64,000 nt of DNA from positions 62,001 to 126,000 of the forward strand of contig NZ_JACNME010000006.1 of assembly GCF_014270065.1 (NCBI RefSeq), in the 5' to 3' direction. Below the pieces are notes generated by a model that did no database searches, was not told where the DNA came from, and was given only the letters and a program-made list of their open reading frames with translations. The translations under genes and the position numbers were made by a program. The DNA is from Quadrisphaera sp. RL12-1S (lineage in GTDB: Bacteria > Actinomycetota > Actinomycetes > Actinomycetales > Quadrisphaeraceae). Shown here piece after piece: positions 9,725 through 18,845 of the stretch. Position 1 is the stretch's first letter; the number at the start of each line of letters is the position of its first letter.

Positions 9725-11506
9725 TCAGCGGCGACCGAGCCGCTCCCCCGCTGACGCCAGCGCCTCGCGCACCTCGCGGTGGCGAGCCACCACGGCGGCC
9801 ACCGCGGCCAGCAGCCGCTCCTGCGCCGTGCGCGCCACCACCTCGCGCAGCTGGGAGCGGACGCGCCGCCGCAGGCGCTCGGCGCGACGCCGCACCAGCG
9901 AGCGCGACAGCGCCGCGAGCAGCCAGCCCAGCAGCACCCCTCCCACCAGCAGCAGCGTCGGCAGCGGCACCGCCCACCGCTCGTACCCGGAGCCGGTGGG
10001 CGGCCCGACGTGCGGCAGCGGCGGGGCGGGCAGCTGCAGGTAGCCGACCACGCCGAGCGCGGCCAGCCACAGGCCGCCGACCACGGCGCACACCGCGAGC
10101 AGCACCTGCAGCGCCTCCGCCGCGCCCCACCAGCGGGGCGCGGGGTGGGCCAGCGGCACGGTCTGCACGGCCTGGTCGAGGGAGTCGGCGAGGTCGTCGC
10201 TGACGGGTCCGGAGGCAGCGCGCACCGCGTCGCCCCACCGCTGCGGCAGGTCGTTCGCCACGGAGGTCACCACGCCGCGCACGGCGGTGGAGACCTGCGC
10301 GCGCTGGGAGGCGGTGGGCACCGGGACGGACGTGCGGGTCAGCTGCGCCGGCGCGGCGGTCCCGCCGTCGGCGCCGTCCGCGCCGCCCCCGCCGGAGGAC
10401 GACGACGACGTCAGGTGCAGCCGCTTCAGCGGGTCCGGGCGCAGGCGCCGCACCCAGCGGGTGAAGGGCCAGCCAGTGCGCCCGACGCCCGCGCGCAGCT
10501 CGCTGCCGCGCACGGCGTCGCTGATGGCGGGCACGCCGGCGGCCACGGCGAGGGCGTCGACCAGCGCCGGGGCGCCCTCGGCGGTGGCGACGTCGGGCTC
10601 TGCGGGAGCCACCGAGGCCTGCAGCTCCCGCACCGCGGCCAGCACGTCGGCCTCGGAGCGGCGACGGGCGACGGTGCTGGCCCGCACCACGTCGGTGAGC
10701 ACCTGGCGCAGGGCGCCGACGCCCTGGCCGGTGCGCGCGGAGGTGGACAGCAGCCGGACCCTGTCCAGGCCGTCGGCGGCGAGCAGCCTGCGCAGGTCGG
10801 CCTCGCAGACGGCGGCGGAGGCCTCGTCGAGGGTGTCGACCTGGTTGAGCACCACCACCACGACGTCCTGGTGGTCGGCGAGGTGGCGCAGGTAGCGGGA
10901 GTGGAGCGCAGCGTCGGCGTACTTCTGCGGGTCGGCCACCCACACCACGAGGTCGGCCAGGCCCACGAGCCGGTCCACCTGGAGGCGGTGGGACAGCTCC
11001 GTGGAGTCGTGGTCGGGCAGGTCGAGCAGCACCAGGCCGGTGAGGGCGTCCTCGCGGTGAGCGTCCAGCTCGCTGACCCGCTCGGTGCGGTGCCGGCGGG
11101 GCACCTCCAGCCAGTCGAGCAGCGCCTCGGGCACCTCGCCCCAGACGCACGCCGTGGGGTGGGAGGTGGTGGGGCGCCGCACGCCGACCGTGGCGACGTC
11201 GAGCCCGGCGATGGCGTTGAACAGGCTCGACTTGCCGCTGCCGGTGGCCCCGGCGAGCGCCACGACGGACGCGCCGGTGTCCCCGGCGAGGCGCTGACGT
11301 GCGCGGGCGGCGACGGCGCGGGCGCGCTCGGCGGCAGCTGGGTCCAGCTCGTCACCGCCCGCCTCGAGGGCCGCCTCGAGGTCCGCGAGCGCGGCCCCCA
11401 GGGGGGTGTCGGGCGAGAGCGCTCCCGGCGGGGCGTCGGGCTCGGGCAGGGCGACACCGCTCTCGTCGTCGTCGGGGTGGTGGTCGAGGCGGGTCTGGGC
11501 GCTCAC
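9725..11506 (-). CDS. Membrane-associated GTPase, second gene of dynamin-like pair
   Basis: This is a 593-residue G protein with P-loop GATGSGKSSLFNAIAG, switch region RRPTTSHPTACVW, G3 LLDLPDHDS and G4 VLNQVD. The C-terminal half has two hydrophobic spans (VLLAVCAVVGGLWLAALGVV and LPTLLLVGGVLLGWLLAAL), fitting a membrane-tethered YfjP/dynamin-like GTPase. Its ATG overlaps the upstream GTPase stop by 4 bases. Streptomyces DynA/DynB, which stabilise FtsZ rings at sporulation septa, are encoded as a comparable adjacent pair, so a role in membrane or septum remodelling is plausible. That assignment is by analogy. Confidence 0.85.
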   Translation of the reverse strand: MSAQTRLDHHPDDDESGVALPEPDAPPGALSPDTPLGAALADLEAALEAGGDELDPAAAERARAVAARARQRLAGDTGASVVALAGATGSGKSSLFNAIAGLDVATVGVRRPTTSHPTACVWGEVPEALLDWLEVPRRHRTERVSELDAHREDALTGLVLLDLPDHDSTELSHRLQVDRLVGLADLVVWVADPQKYADAALHSRYLRHLADHQDVVVVVLNQVDTLDEASAAVCEADLRRLLAADGLDRVRLLSTSARTGQGVGALRQVLTDVVRASTVARRRSEADVLAAVRELQASVAPAEPDVATAEGAPALVDALAVAAGVPAISDAVRGSELRAGVGRTGWPFTRWVRRLRPDPLKRLHLTSSSSSGGGGADGADGGTAAPAQLTRTSVPVPTASQRAQVSTAVRGVVTSVANDLPQRWGDAVRAASGPVSDDLADSLDQAVQTVPLAHPAPRWWGAAEALQVLLAVCAVVGGLWLAALGVVGYLQLPAPPLPHVGPPTGSGYERWAVPLPTLLLVGGVLLGWLLAALSRSLVRRRAERLRRRVRSQLREVVARTAQERLLAAVAAVVARHREVREALASAGERLGRR

Positions 11507-13287
11507 GCGGCGCTCCCCCGGCCGACGTCCCCGGCCCGGACGACCTCAGCGGCGGCCTGGCGCAGCTGCGAGCCCGACAGCGCCGGCTCCTCCCCGGCCG
11601 CGAGCCGCCGGGGCAGCAGGCGCGCCAGGGACTCCTCCTCGCGAGCGAGCAGGTCCTCGACGCGGGCGACGAGGTCGGCGCGGGCGGCGGCGGCGAGGGT
11701 GCGCACGGCCTGGTCCCCGAAGGCGGCCTCGAGCACGCGCTGCGCGAGGGCGGCGGTGAGGGCGGCGATGCCGGCCTCGGCTCCGGTCAGCCCGGCGCTG
11801 GCGGCGAACACCACGAGCATGAGCACCGCGCCGGCGCCGCTGACGCCGAGGCTGTAGAGCAGCGCGCGGCTGCGCTTGCCCTCGCCCTGGGCGCGCACGA
11901 GGTCGAGCACGTGCTGCTGCCAGTCGCGGACGAGCCGCTCGACGTCGGCGGTGAAGTCCGGCCGCAGCTGCGGGTCGGAGGCCGCAGCCGGTGCCGCCGC
12001 CAGCAGCGCTGCCCCCGAGGGTCGGGCGCGCCAGCGCAGCAGCGCGCTCTGGCGAGCGCGTCCGGCGGCGTCCACCACGAGCGCGGCGACGCCGGTGGCG
12101 AGCGCCTCTCCCAGCCGGTCCGCCGGAGGTGCCTTGCGGCGCACCGCGGCGGTGATCCGGTCGCGCACCCGGCCGACGCCGGCCTGCAGGCTGGCGAACA
12201 GCTCACCGGTGCCGACGAACTCCTGCCAGCGGGCCAGCACCTCCCCCCGCAGCAGCGTGCCGTCGGACAGGTGGTCCTGCAGCCCGTCGGTGGCGTCGGC
12301 GTAGGCGCCGTGCAGGTCGGCGCGCAGCGACCGCTCCTCGGCGTCCTGCGCGTCGGCGGCGTCGGCCAGGCGCGGCACGCGGGTGGCCAGCGACGCCAGC
12401 GCCCCCGACAGCGTGCGGCGGACGACGACGTCGCGGCTGCGCGCGTCCGCGCTGATGCCCGCCAGCCAGCGCCGCAGGGGGGCGGTCTGCTGCGCCGGGA
12501 GGAGACCGCCCTCCAGCGGCGACTCGGCCACCGTGAACAGCGGTGCGCTCTTCAGCCCCGCCTCGGCGAGCATGCGCGAGAGGTCCGCGCGGACCTCGGT
12601 CAGCGCCCCCGGCGGGATCCGGTCGAGCACCACGGCCACCGCGGTGCCGCGCTCGGTGGCGGTGCGCAGCACCTCCCACGGCACGGCGTCGGCGTAGCGG
12701 GCCGCGGTGGTGGTGAACAGCCACAGGTCGGCGGCGCCGAGCAGCTGGACGGCGAGGTCGCGGTTGGCCTCGACCACGGAGTCGACGTCGGGCGCGTCCA
12801 GCAGCGCCAGGCCCGCGGGCTGGTCAGCGGCCTCCACCAGGCGCAGGCCCTTCGCGGCGCTGCCCGGGTGGCTGGGGTCCGGGACCTCGGCGCCGGTGGT
12901 GCGCGCCAGGCCCGGCAGCACCGCGTCAGACAGGAAGTGCGCGGCGTCGGCCGGGCTGTGCACCAGCACCGGGTAGCGCGTGGTGGGGCGGAGCACCCCC
13001 GACGTCGTCACGTGGGCGCCCACCAGGCTGTTCACCAGCGTGGACTTGCCCGCCCCCGTGGACCCGCCGACGACGGCGAGCAGCGGCGCGTCCAGGCGGC
13101 GCAAGCGCGGCAGCAGGTAGTCGTCCAGCTGGGCCAGCAGCTGGTCCCGCTCGGTGCGAGCCCGGTCGGACCCGGCGGCGTCCAGGGGCAGCTCCAGGCC
13201 GCCGACGAGCTCCCGCAGGCGCTCCACCGGCTCCAGCAGCGCCGAGGACGGGGACGGCGCAGGTGCCGCTGCCGCCGACGTGCTCAC
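11503..13287 (-). CDS. Dynamin-like GTPase, first gene of pair
   Basis: This 594-residue protein has P-loop GGSTGAGKSTLVNSLVG, switch RPTTRYPVLV, G3 LLDAPDVDS and G4-like VLDRIP. A C-terminal hydrophobic pair (GVSGAGAVLMLVVFAASAGL and the following Ala-rich segment) precedes a charged helical tail. This architecture is that of bacterial dynamin-like proteins. A GTG at 13287 (VSTSAAA) was chosen; a longer GTG start at 13353 is possible but adds atypical sequence. It is the first gene of a two-gene operon with a 4-base ATGA overlap, consistent with heteromeric assembly as proposed for actinobacterial DynA/DynB. Confidence 0.85.
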   Translation of the reverse strand: MSTSAAAAPAPSPSSALLEPVERLRELVGGLELPLDAAGSDRARTERDQLLAQLDDYLLPRLRRLDAPLLAVVGGSTGAGKSTLVNSLVGAHVTTSGVLRPTTRYPVLVHSPADAAHFLSDAVLPGLARTTGAEVPDPSHPGSAAKGLRLVEAADQPAGLALLDAPDVDSVVEANRDLAVQLLGAADLWLFTTTAARYADAVPWEVLRTATERGTAVAVVLDRIPPGALTEVRADLSRMLAEAGLKSAPLFTVAESPLEGGLLPAQQTAPLRRWLAGISADARSRDVVVRRTLSGALASLATRVPRLADAADAQDAEERSLRADLHGAYADATDGLQDHLSDGTLLRGEVLARWQEFVGTGELFASLQAGVGRVRDRITAAVRRKAPPADRLGEALATGVAALVVDAAGRARQSALLRWRARPSGAALLAAAPAAASDPQLRPDFTADVERLVRDWQQHVLDLVRAQGEGKRSRALLYSLGVSGAGAVLMLVVFAASAGLTGAEAGIAALTAALAQRVLEAAFGDQAVRTLAAAARADLVARVEDLLAREEESLARLLPRRLAAGEEPALSGSQLRQAAAEVVRAGDVGRGSAA

Positions 13288-13444
13288 CCCCTCAGACTGC
13301 CGCCGACCCCTGGTCTGCGCCACCACCGGGTGCTCTGTCCGGGGTGCTCGCACGGCGCGTCCCGCGCCGGCGGGCGGCGCGCCGCGGGGTGCGGCCCCCC
13401 AGGCGGTGCCGCCTACGCTGTGCTGCGGCGCGGTGACGCGCCCC

Positions 13445-13516
13445 GCCCTCGTAGCTCAGCGGAAGAGCACCGGACTTCTAATCCGATGGTCGCTGGTTCG
13501 AATCCAGCCGGGGGCG
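13445..13516 (+). tRNA. tRNA-Arg (anticodon TCT)
   Basis: A full cloverleaf can be drawn. The acceptor stem is GCCCTCG/CGGGGGC with one G-U pair. The D arm is GCTC/GAGC. The anticodon stem CCGGA/TCCGA has one C-A mismatch at its base and the loop CTTCTAA, anticodon TCT at 13477-13479. The T arm is GCTGG/CCAGC around TTCGAAT. CCA is not encoded. The 3' part from the anticodon loop onward is repeated at 23510, so the gene is the attachment site of the following element and was restored intact on insertion. Confidence 0.96.
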
Positions 13517-13519
13517 CCG
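13475..13519 (+). repeat. attL: tRNA-overlapping copy of 45-bp direct repeat
   Basis: The 45 bases from the tRNA anticodon loop to just past the discriminator are identical to 23510-23554, which lies outside any complete tRNA. This is the usual footprint of site-specific integration into a tRNA 3' end; the left copy keeps the tRNA whole. Confidence 0.92.
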
Positions 13520-13540
13520 CCTCCAGGCCAAGATCTGCAC

Positions 13541-14164
13541 ATGGGCGACGTACAAATCTCTGCTGCAGCCACCCTCGTAGCGGCGATCGTCGCGGTCCTC
13601 GGGTCCATCGGCACTGTCGCCTTGAGTGCCCTCTTCCAGCGGCGGTACCTCAGAGCTGATCTGGCAGGCCAAGCGGTAGAGCGTCGGGCCCAGTGGGAGC
13701 GAGAGAACGCTCAGTCTGCGAGCGCAGGCAAAGCAGCCGCCTGCGCAGCCTTCGATGCTGCGGTTGTTCGAGCGGTCGGCCGGCTGCAGCGAGCGATCGA
13801 TCTCGCCGATCAACCGAGGGTCAGGCGCAAGCTCCTCGGTCTGGGATGGGCACAACGCTGGGAGGAGGACATCCAACAAGCAGCTTTCGACATCGCTCTG
13901 CCGTACAGCACGCTGCGCTTCGCCGCCGACCCGCAGATCTTGACCGCCGCCGAGGACGTCATAAAAGCCCTCACGAAAGTCACCGCCGCGATGAGTGCCG
14001 TTCCGACGCCGCTTCCGCCCTCTCCGATGGCAGTGTTCAAGACGTCCGCGCGAAAGCGTTGGCGCGCCAGCATCGATAGAGAGCTCTCAGGACTGCACGC
14101 CGCGCGTCGGCACTTAATCTCTGCTGTCGACGCATCTGCGCGGCGCACCAGCAGGGAACGCTGA
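13541..14164 (+). CDS. Small single-span membrane protein, first gene of the element
   Basis: This is a 207-residue protein of unknown function. It begins MGDVQISAAATLVAAIVAVLG and has one N-terminal transmembrane segment through about residue 30. A positively charged stop (FQRRYLRADLAG) and a mostly helical cytosolic region rich in Ala and Arg follow. The arrangement resembles small membrane-anchored hypothetical proteins with an N-terminal span and coiled helices. The ATG at 13541 has no strong ribosome binding site. The gene begins only 22 bases from the repeat end, directly beside the tRNA. Codon use is less GC-biased than in the host genes. Confidence 0.7.
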   Translation: MGDVQISAAATLVAAIVAVLGSIGTVALSALFQRRYLRADLAGQAVERRAQWERENAQSASAGKAAACAAFDAAVVRAVGRLQRAIDLADQPRVRRKLLGLGWAQRWEEDIQQAAFDIALPYSTLRFAADPQILTAAEDVIKALTKVTAAMSAVPTPLPPSPMAVFKTSARKRWRASIDRELSGLHAARRHLISAVDASARRTSRER

Positions 14165-14259
14165 ACGATTATTGAGCAGGGCACAGAGCGCAGCCACAGC
14201 GGCCTCTGGGCTGCTCTTCGTGACGTGTCCCCAGCGGCGAGCGGCCCGCCCGTGCGGGC

Positions 14260-15167
14260 GTGGCGCACCTGCTCAGCCGGCGCAAGTCCCGCGGCCGACT
14301 GCCCGTAGGGATGACCGCGGCGCAGCGACGCGAGATGTCTCCGACCATCCCCGAGGTGCTGAAGCTGATCCGCGAGGAACCTGACCGGCTCATGGCCGCC
14401 GCGGAGCGGGACGACCACGACGCCTACCGCGCCGAGACCAAGGAGCTGCGCCAGACCCTGGCGCTGCTGTGCGAGGGGTCGCTGAAGGGCGTCTTCGACG
14501 GGCCGACGACGCAGCCCATCGACTTGCAGGCGCCGGCGGTCAGCGTCGACATCTCCGCGGTCGCCGCCTCCGGGGACACGCTGGTGGCCGCGGCGATGCT
14601 GTCGACCTGGTCCTACGGCTTCGCGACCATCGACGCCTCCACCGCGCTGGCCGAGGCCGGACTCGCGCCGCGGCGCAAGTACTTCGCCGTCATGGACGAG
14701 CTGTGGCGCGCCCTGCGTGGAGCGCCTGGGCTGGTGGACCACGCCGACGCGCTCACCCGTGTCTACCGGGGCCGCGATGTCGCTCACGCGATGGCGACGC
14801 ACTCGCTGGACGACCTCTTGGCGCTGCCGACCGAGGAGGACCGGGCCAAGGCCCGTGGGTTCGTCGAGCGCAACGCGGTTACGGTGCTGGCCGGGCTGCC
14901 GCCGCGGGAGCTGGACGCGGTCTCAGCGGTGGTGCCGCTGTCGGACAAGGAGCGGCAGATGGTCGCGTCCTGGTCGGCGCCGGAGTCCTGGCAGGCCGGG
15001 GCTCGTCACCCCAGGCGGGGAAGTACCTGATCAAGACTGGGCAGCGGGTCGGCATCCCGGTGGAGCTGGAGTTCGTCGGTGACGAGGCCCGGCTGTACGA
15101 CACCGACAGCGCCGTTCGTCCCACGGGACGGCCGACGTCGGCGGACATGCCGGCGCTCTTCGAGTGA
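14260..15167 (+). pseudogene. VirB4/TraC-like conjugation ATPase, C-terminal remnant, frameshifted
   Basis: The sequence corresponds to the second half of a VirB4-like ATPase. It shows TIPEVLKLIREEPDR, the hydrophobic strand AAMLSTWSYGFATI, Walker-B-like YFAVMDELWRAL, the following DALTRVYRGRDVAHAMATHS and RNAVTVLAGLPPRELD. The frame breaks near 15000-15015. The natural C-terminus (AGKYLIKTGQRVGIPVELEF through ADMPALFE) continues in the next frame to 15167. The Walker A half is missing upstream. It sits directly before the coupling-protein remnant, the order seen in actinobacterial integrative elements. It is non-functional as it stands unless the frameshift is a sequencing error. Confidence 0.72.
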
Positions 15168-15174
15168 GCCGCTG

Positions 15175-16918
15175 ATGGGTCGGGTACTGGAGCCCCGTGG
15201 TGCCGCGGCGTCGGGACTTGGTCTTCAGATGGCGCTGCTGGGTGTGGTGTGGGGCGTCGTCGGGCTCGCGTGGCTGGTGCGGCTGGCCGGGACGACGGCG
15301 TCCTGGCTCACCGCGAACGGGTGGGCCTCGCCGCGGTTCGGCGTCGACTTCGTGCGGCTCCTGGTCGGCGACGGCGTCGAGGCGGTGTGGCCCGAGACGC
15401 CGACCTGGGCCGTCATCGTCCTGGCGCTCCGGCTGGTCGCCGTCGTGACGACCGCGGGGAGCGCGCTGACCGTCCTGGGGCGGCGGATGCTCGCTCCGGT
15501 CGAGGGGCTTGCGCAGGCGCACGAGGTGGCGCCGTTGACCCCGGCGCCCGCGAAGGAGCGGGCTCGACGCCTGCGCCGGTCGCTGGCGAACCAGGCGGAC
15601 CGTGACGTCGCTGCCAACGACGTCGGCCTGGCGCTGGGGGTCCTCATGCCGCGCGGCCCGCGGCTGCGGGCGTCCTGGGAAGATGTGCTGCTGCGGTGAT
15701 GGCGCCCCGGGCCGGCAAGACGACGACACTGACGGCGCCGATCGTGCGCAACGCCCCCGGCCCGGTGCTGGCGACCTCGATCAAGTCGGACCTGTGGGAG
15801 GCCACCTAGGCGGAGCGCGCCGCCTCGACCGGTGAGCGGGTGTGGGTCTTCGACCCTCAGGTCGTGACCGGGCAGTCGCAGGCGATGTGGTGGGACCCGC
15901 TGCGCGGCGTCACCACCGTGGAGCAGGCGACCTGGCTGGCGGGGCACTTCATCACCGAGATCCGCGGTGACAAGGACGGGCGGGACTTCTGGTCCACCGC
16001 CGCCCACGACCTCCTTGCCAACCTCCTGCTGGCTGCGGCGCTGTGGGAGCGGTCGCTGCCGGAGGTCTACGAGTGGCTCACCGAGCCCGCCGTCCCGACC
16101 GCGGCCAACCTCCTTCGGGCGCACGGCCACCACGCGGCAGCTGCTGCGGTGGTCGGGCGGCAGAACGGGGCGGTCGAGACGCGCGACGGCATCTACGAGA
16201 CGGCGCGCACCGCGGCCTCGGCGCTGCGAGACCCGATCATCATGCGTTGGCTGGTGCCGCCAGGGCTCAGCGGGGCCACAGGATGCGAGGAGCTCGACAC
16301 CGCGGCGTTCGTCGCCTCGCGGCAGACGCTGCACCTGTTGTCCAAGAACGGTGCCGGCACCGCCGCCCCGCTGGTGGCCGCTCTGGTGGACCGGCTGATG
16401 CACGACGGCATCCGCGCCGCGGAGCGCTCGGTCGGCGCGCGACTGGACCCACCGCTCGTCGTGGTTCTGGACGAGGCCGCGAATATCTGCAAGATCTCCG
16501 ACCTGCCCGACCTGTACCCCACCTCGGGTCGCGCGGCGTGGTGCCACTGACGGTGCTGCAGTCCTATCGACAGGGCGTTCGGGTGTGGGGCGAAGCGGGC
16601 ATGGACTCGCTGTGGTCGGCGGCCACGGTGAAGCTGGTGGGCGCCGGCATCGACGACGCGGAGTTCGCCGAGGACATCAGCCGCCTCGTGGGTGAGCACG
16701 ACGTCGCGGTGCGCTCCTACGCCGACGGCAGCGGAGACGGTCGGCAGCGCTCTTCGAGGTCAGTCACGACGTCCTTGCGGCGGCAGCGGCTGCTGCCGGC
16801 CGAGGACCTGCGCGCGATGTCGAAGGGCACTGCGCTGGTGCTCGCTACCGGCCTGCGGGTGGCTCAGGTGCGCTTGGAGCCGTACTACGAGACCCCAGCT
16901 GGGCGGACCGACAGATGA
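15175..16918 (+). pseudogene. TraG/VirD4-type coupling protein, multiply disrupted
   Basis: The intact N-terminal 174 codons (15175-15699) encode two membrane spans and the approach to the P-loop, ending SWEDVLL. The frame then shifts by one and MAPRAGKTTTLTAPIV (Walker A) continues from 15699. An in-frame TAG follows at 15807-15809. Translation resumes through VWVFDPQ, FWSTAAHDLLANLLLAAA and Walker B PPLVVVLDEAANI. Another one-base shift near 16517-16530, probably loss of a C in a C run, moves the end (VVPLTVLQSYRQGVRVWGEA) to a third frame ending at 16918. The parts add up to a normal type IV coupling ATPase, so this is a decayed gene. Confidence 0.85.
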
Positions 16919-17406
16919 GCGATTTGAGCGGTGAGCGTTGGCAAGCCGAAGTTGACTCTCGGTTGGCGCGACTGGAGCTATGGGCCGACGAGGCCGAGCT
17001 CGCCGACGCAGTAGTCGGCGCTAGTCAAAGCACTGCGGGAGGCGGCGGGACGGACTACCCCGACCTGGACAGCTGGGTCGCCGATTACATGTGCGCTACT
17101 TTCTCCCGTCCCTTGGGCGGAGAGTTCCGGTGGTGCTCGAAGTGGCGAGAGCACCGCGAGGCCGTCGTGCGGCTGGACGCACTGTGGTGCTCGTGGAAGG
17201 CGCTCAGCCGCGACCCCTCCCTCGGGCTCTCAACCTGGTTGCACAACTTCCTAGACCCTCAGCTGATAGTGCTGCTGAGTTCACGAGGCACCTTCTCGGG
17301 CTGCTCAAGCGAAAGAAACGAGCCTGGCGCAGCCCTTTGCTCCCGCGACGCATTAGATCACCTTCTCAGGACCCCGGTATGCCCGATCGTAAGACCCGTA
17401 AATTAG
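16915..17406 (+). CDS. DUF4913 domain protein
   Basis: This is a 163-residue protein overlapping the coupling-protein end by ATGA. It shows the DUF4913 pattern: DLDSWVADYMCATFSRPL, then FRWCSKWREHREAVVRLDALW, WKALSRDPSLG, STWLHNFLDPQ and GTFSGC. DUF4913 genes commonly follow coupling-protein genes in actinobacterial integrative elements, so its function is probably tied to transfer or element maintenance. After SGCSS the C-terminus becomes unlike the family and base composition drops. The end may therefore have been replaced at the junction with the low-GC cargo. Confidence 0.78.
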   Translation: MSDLSGERWQAEVDSRLARLELWADEAELADAVVGASQSTAGGGGTDYPDLDSWVADYMCATFSRPLGGEFRWCSKWREHREAVVRLDALWCSWKALSRDPSLGLSTWLHNFLDPQLIVLLSSRGTFSGCSSERNEPGAALCSRDALDHLLRTPVCPIVRPVN

Positions 17407-17445
17407 TGACCGCCATTCCGCCAATACCGAATCGAAGGGCAATGC

Positions 17446-18585
17446 CTAATCATCAACAATCCGCATGCGGCGATCCTGCACATGATCGATGTGGAGAGTA
17501 ACGAACCGGTCGCGGTAAGCGATACCGGTGGTCCGCGTCACCGAACCTCCACCTAGCGGCTGCGTCAGGGAGAAACGCATACCTAGGGCCGCATCAGCAT
17601 CGATGTGCTCGGGTAGGGGGCCGCCGACCGGATACCCGGGATGAGCAGGTGGAACACACCCCTGCCCAAGGTCTGAGCGCCCGGAGAAATGATCATTCGC
17701 AGCGACGTGGAAGAAAGCTCCGTGGGTCATCGCAAGCATGTGCGCCTCCGCCAGTAGTGCAGCCGGATTCAGCCTCAACTGACTCACCTCCAGCCCCTGA
17801 CGGTGCCCATCTAGCGTCGGTCGAGCCAATACCTCCAAGACGGGCCGATCAAAAACATCGAGCGATTGGGGCCCACGCACGGCACTGATGGGAATGGTGT
17901 CCCCATCCGGGATCGGCGCCATCACTAAGCCGACCCTCATATCGGGTCGAGAGCGCACAGCAAGACCATGCTTTACCTTGTTATGAGCTGCTTGAGTGTC
18001 GATCTCTCCTGGACTGAGGATCTGGACAGCGTAAGCGAGCCAAGCCACAAATACGTTACAGGCCTCGACTAACTCGGGGTCTCTTCGACCCATTTCCCGC
18101 CTTTCCCTGGGCACAAGGGCGCGAAACACACTCTCCCCCGCAGCTGGATCGTTCGTCCTCTCGCGAAGACGACGGATGACGTCGGCCATTTGCGTAGGTC
18201 CGGTGGCCATGTCAGCCCAAAGACATGGAGCGGTCGCGCTCGCTTCAGGCGTCAATCGGACTGCACAGAATCGAACTAGAGCCTCTGCGGCGTGTTGACG
18301 AACGGAAAGCGCGTCCATGGCAACTTGTGCAGCCACATCTGATTCAGAGACTTCGAACTTGGCATCCGGCCATCCCAGATAGTTACGGAACTGCCCTCGC
18401 AGGCTGGTCGGGCCCAGTTCAGCAAACGAGACTCCAGAGGTCGGCCGGTCATAGCGGTCGATCAAAGACATTATTCGCGAGGTAAAATACTGGTATGGGT
18501 TGGATGCGAGGAACGTGTCATCTAAGGCCCTAGCCTGTTCCTCACTGAGGAACTGGCCCTCGGCAGACGGATACACGAAGAGCAT
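17446..18585 (-). CDS. Unknown cargo protein with HNKVKHG motif
   Basis: This 379-residue protein has no family I recognise. Composition is distinctly less GC-rich than the chromosome. A central helical region contains ACNVFVAWLAYAVQIL followed by AAHNKVKHGLAVRSRPDM. The H-N-x-x-K-H arrangement after a helix recalls HEPN-like or defence-island proteins but is not diagnostic. The C-terminal half is beta-rich with TLDGHRQGLEVSQLRLNPAALL and ends in a sheet-like YRDRFVTLHIDHVQDRR. The ATG at 18585 was chosen; a GTG at 18636 is possible. It is transcribed divergently from the AAA+ gene across about 260 bases. Confidence 0.75.
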   Translation of the reverse strand: MLFVYPSAEGQFLSEEQARALDDTFLASNPYQYFTSRIMSLIDRYDRPTSGVSFAELGPTSLRGQFRNYLGWPDAKFEVSESDVAAQVAMDALSVRQHAAEALVRFCAVRLTPEASATAPCLWADMATGPTQMADVIRRLRERTNDPAAGESVFRALVPRERREMGRRDPELVEACNVFVAWLAYAVQILSPGEIDTQAAHNKVKHGLAVRSRPDMRVGLVMAPIPDGDTIPISAVRGPQSLDVFDRPVLEVLARPTLDGHRQGLEVSQLRLNPAALLAEAHMLAMTHGAFFHVAANDHFSGRSDLGQGCVPPAHPGYPVGGPLPEHIDADAALGMRFSLTQPLGGGSVTRTTGIAYRDRFVTLHIDHVQDRRMRIVDD

Positions 18586-18845
18586 TCTAAGCGACGCCGA
18601 AGCGGAAGACCTGTGACAACCTGTGGTTGGCCGCACCCTAGATGCCGACGGCCTCGATGCACACTAACCAGCGTCCACACATCGACGGCTGGCGCGGCGG
18701 TTCAAGTCGATGATTCATTCGCAACGAGCGCCCCGGGATGATGGGCCCGACACTCAAGCCAAGGCAGCCATGTGATAATCAGACTTGATCCTGCGATCAT
18801 TGGCCCCTGTCAGTCTCATCACTCGCATAAGTCACGGAGGGCCCC

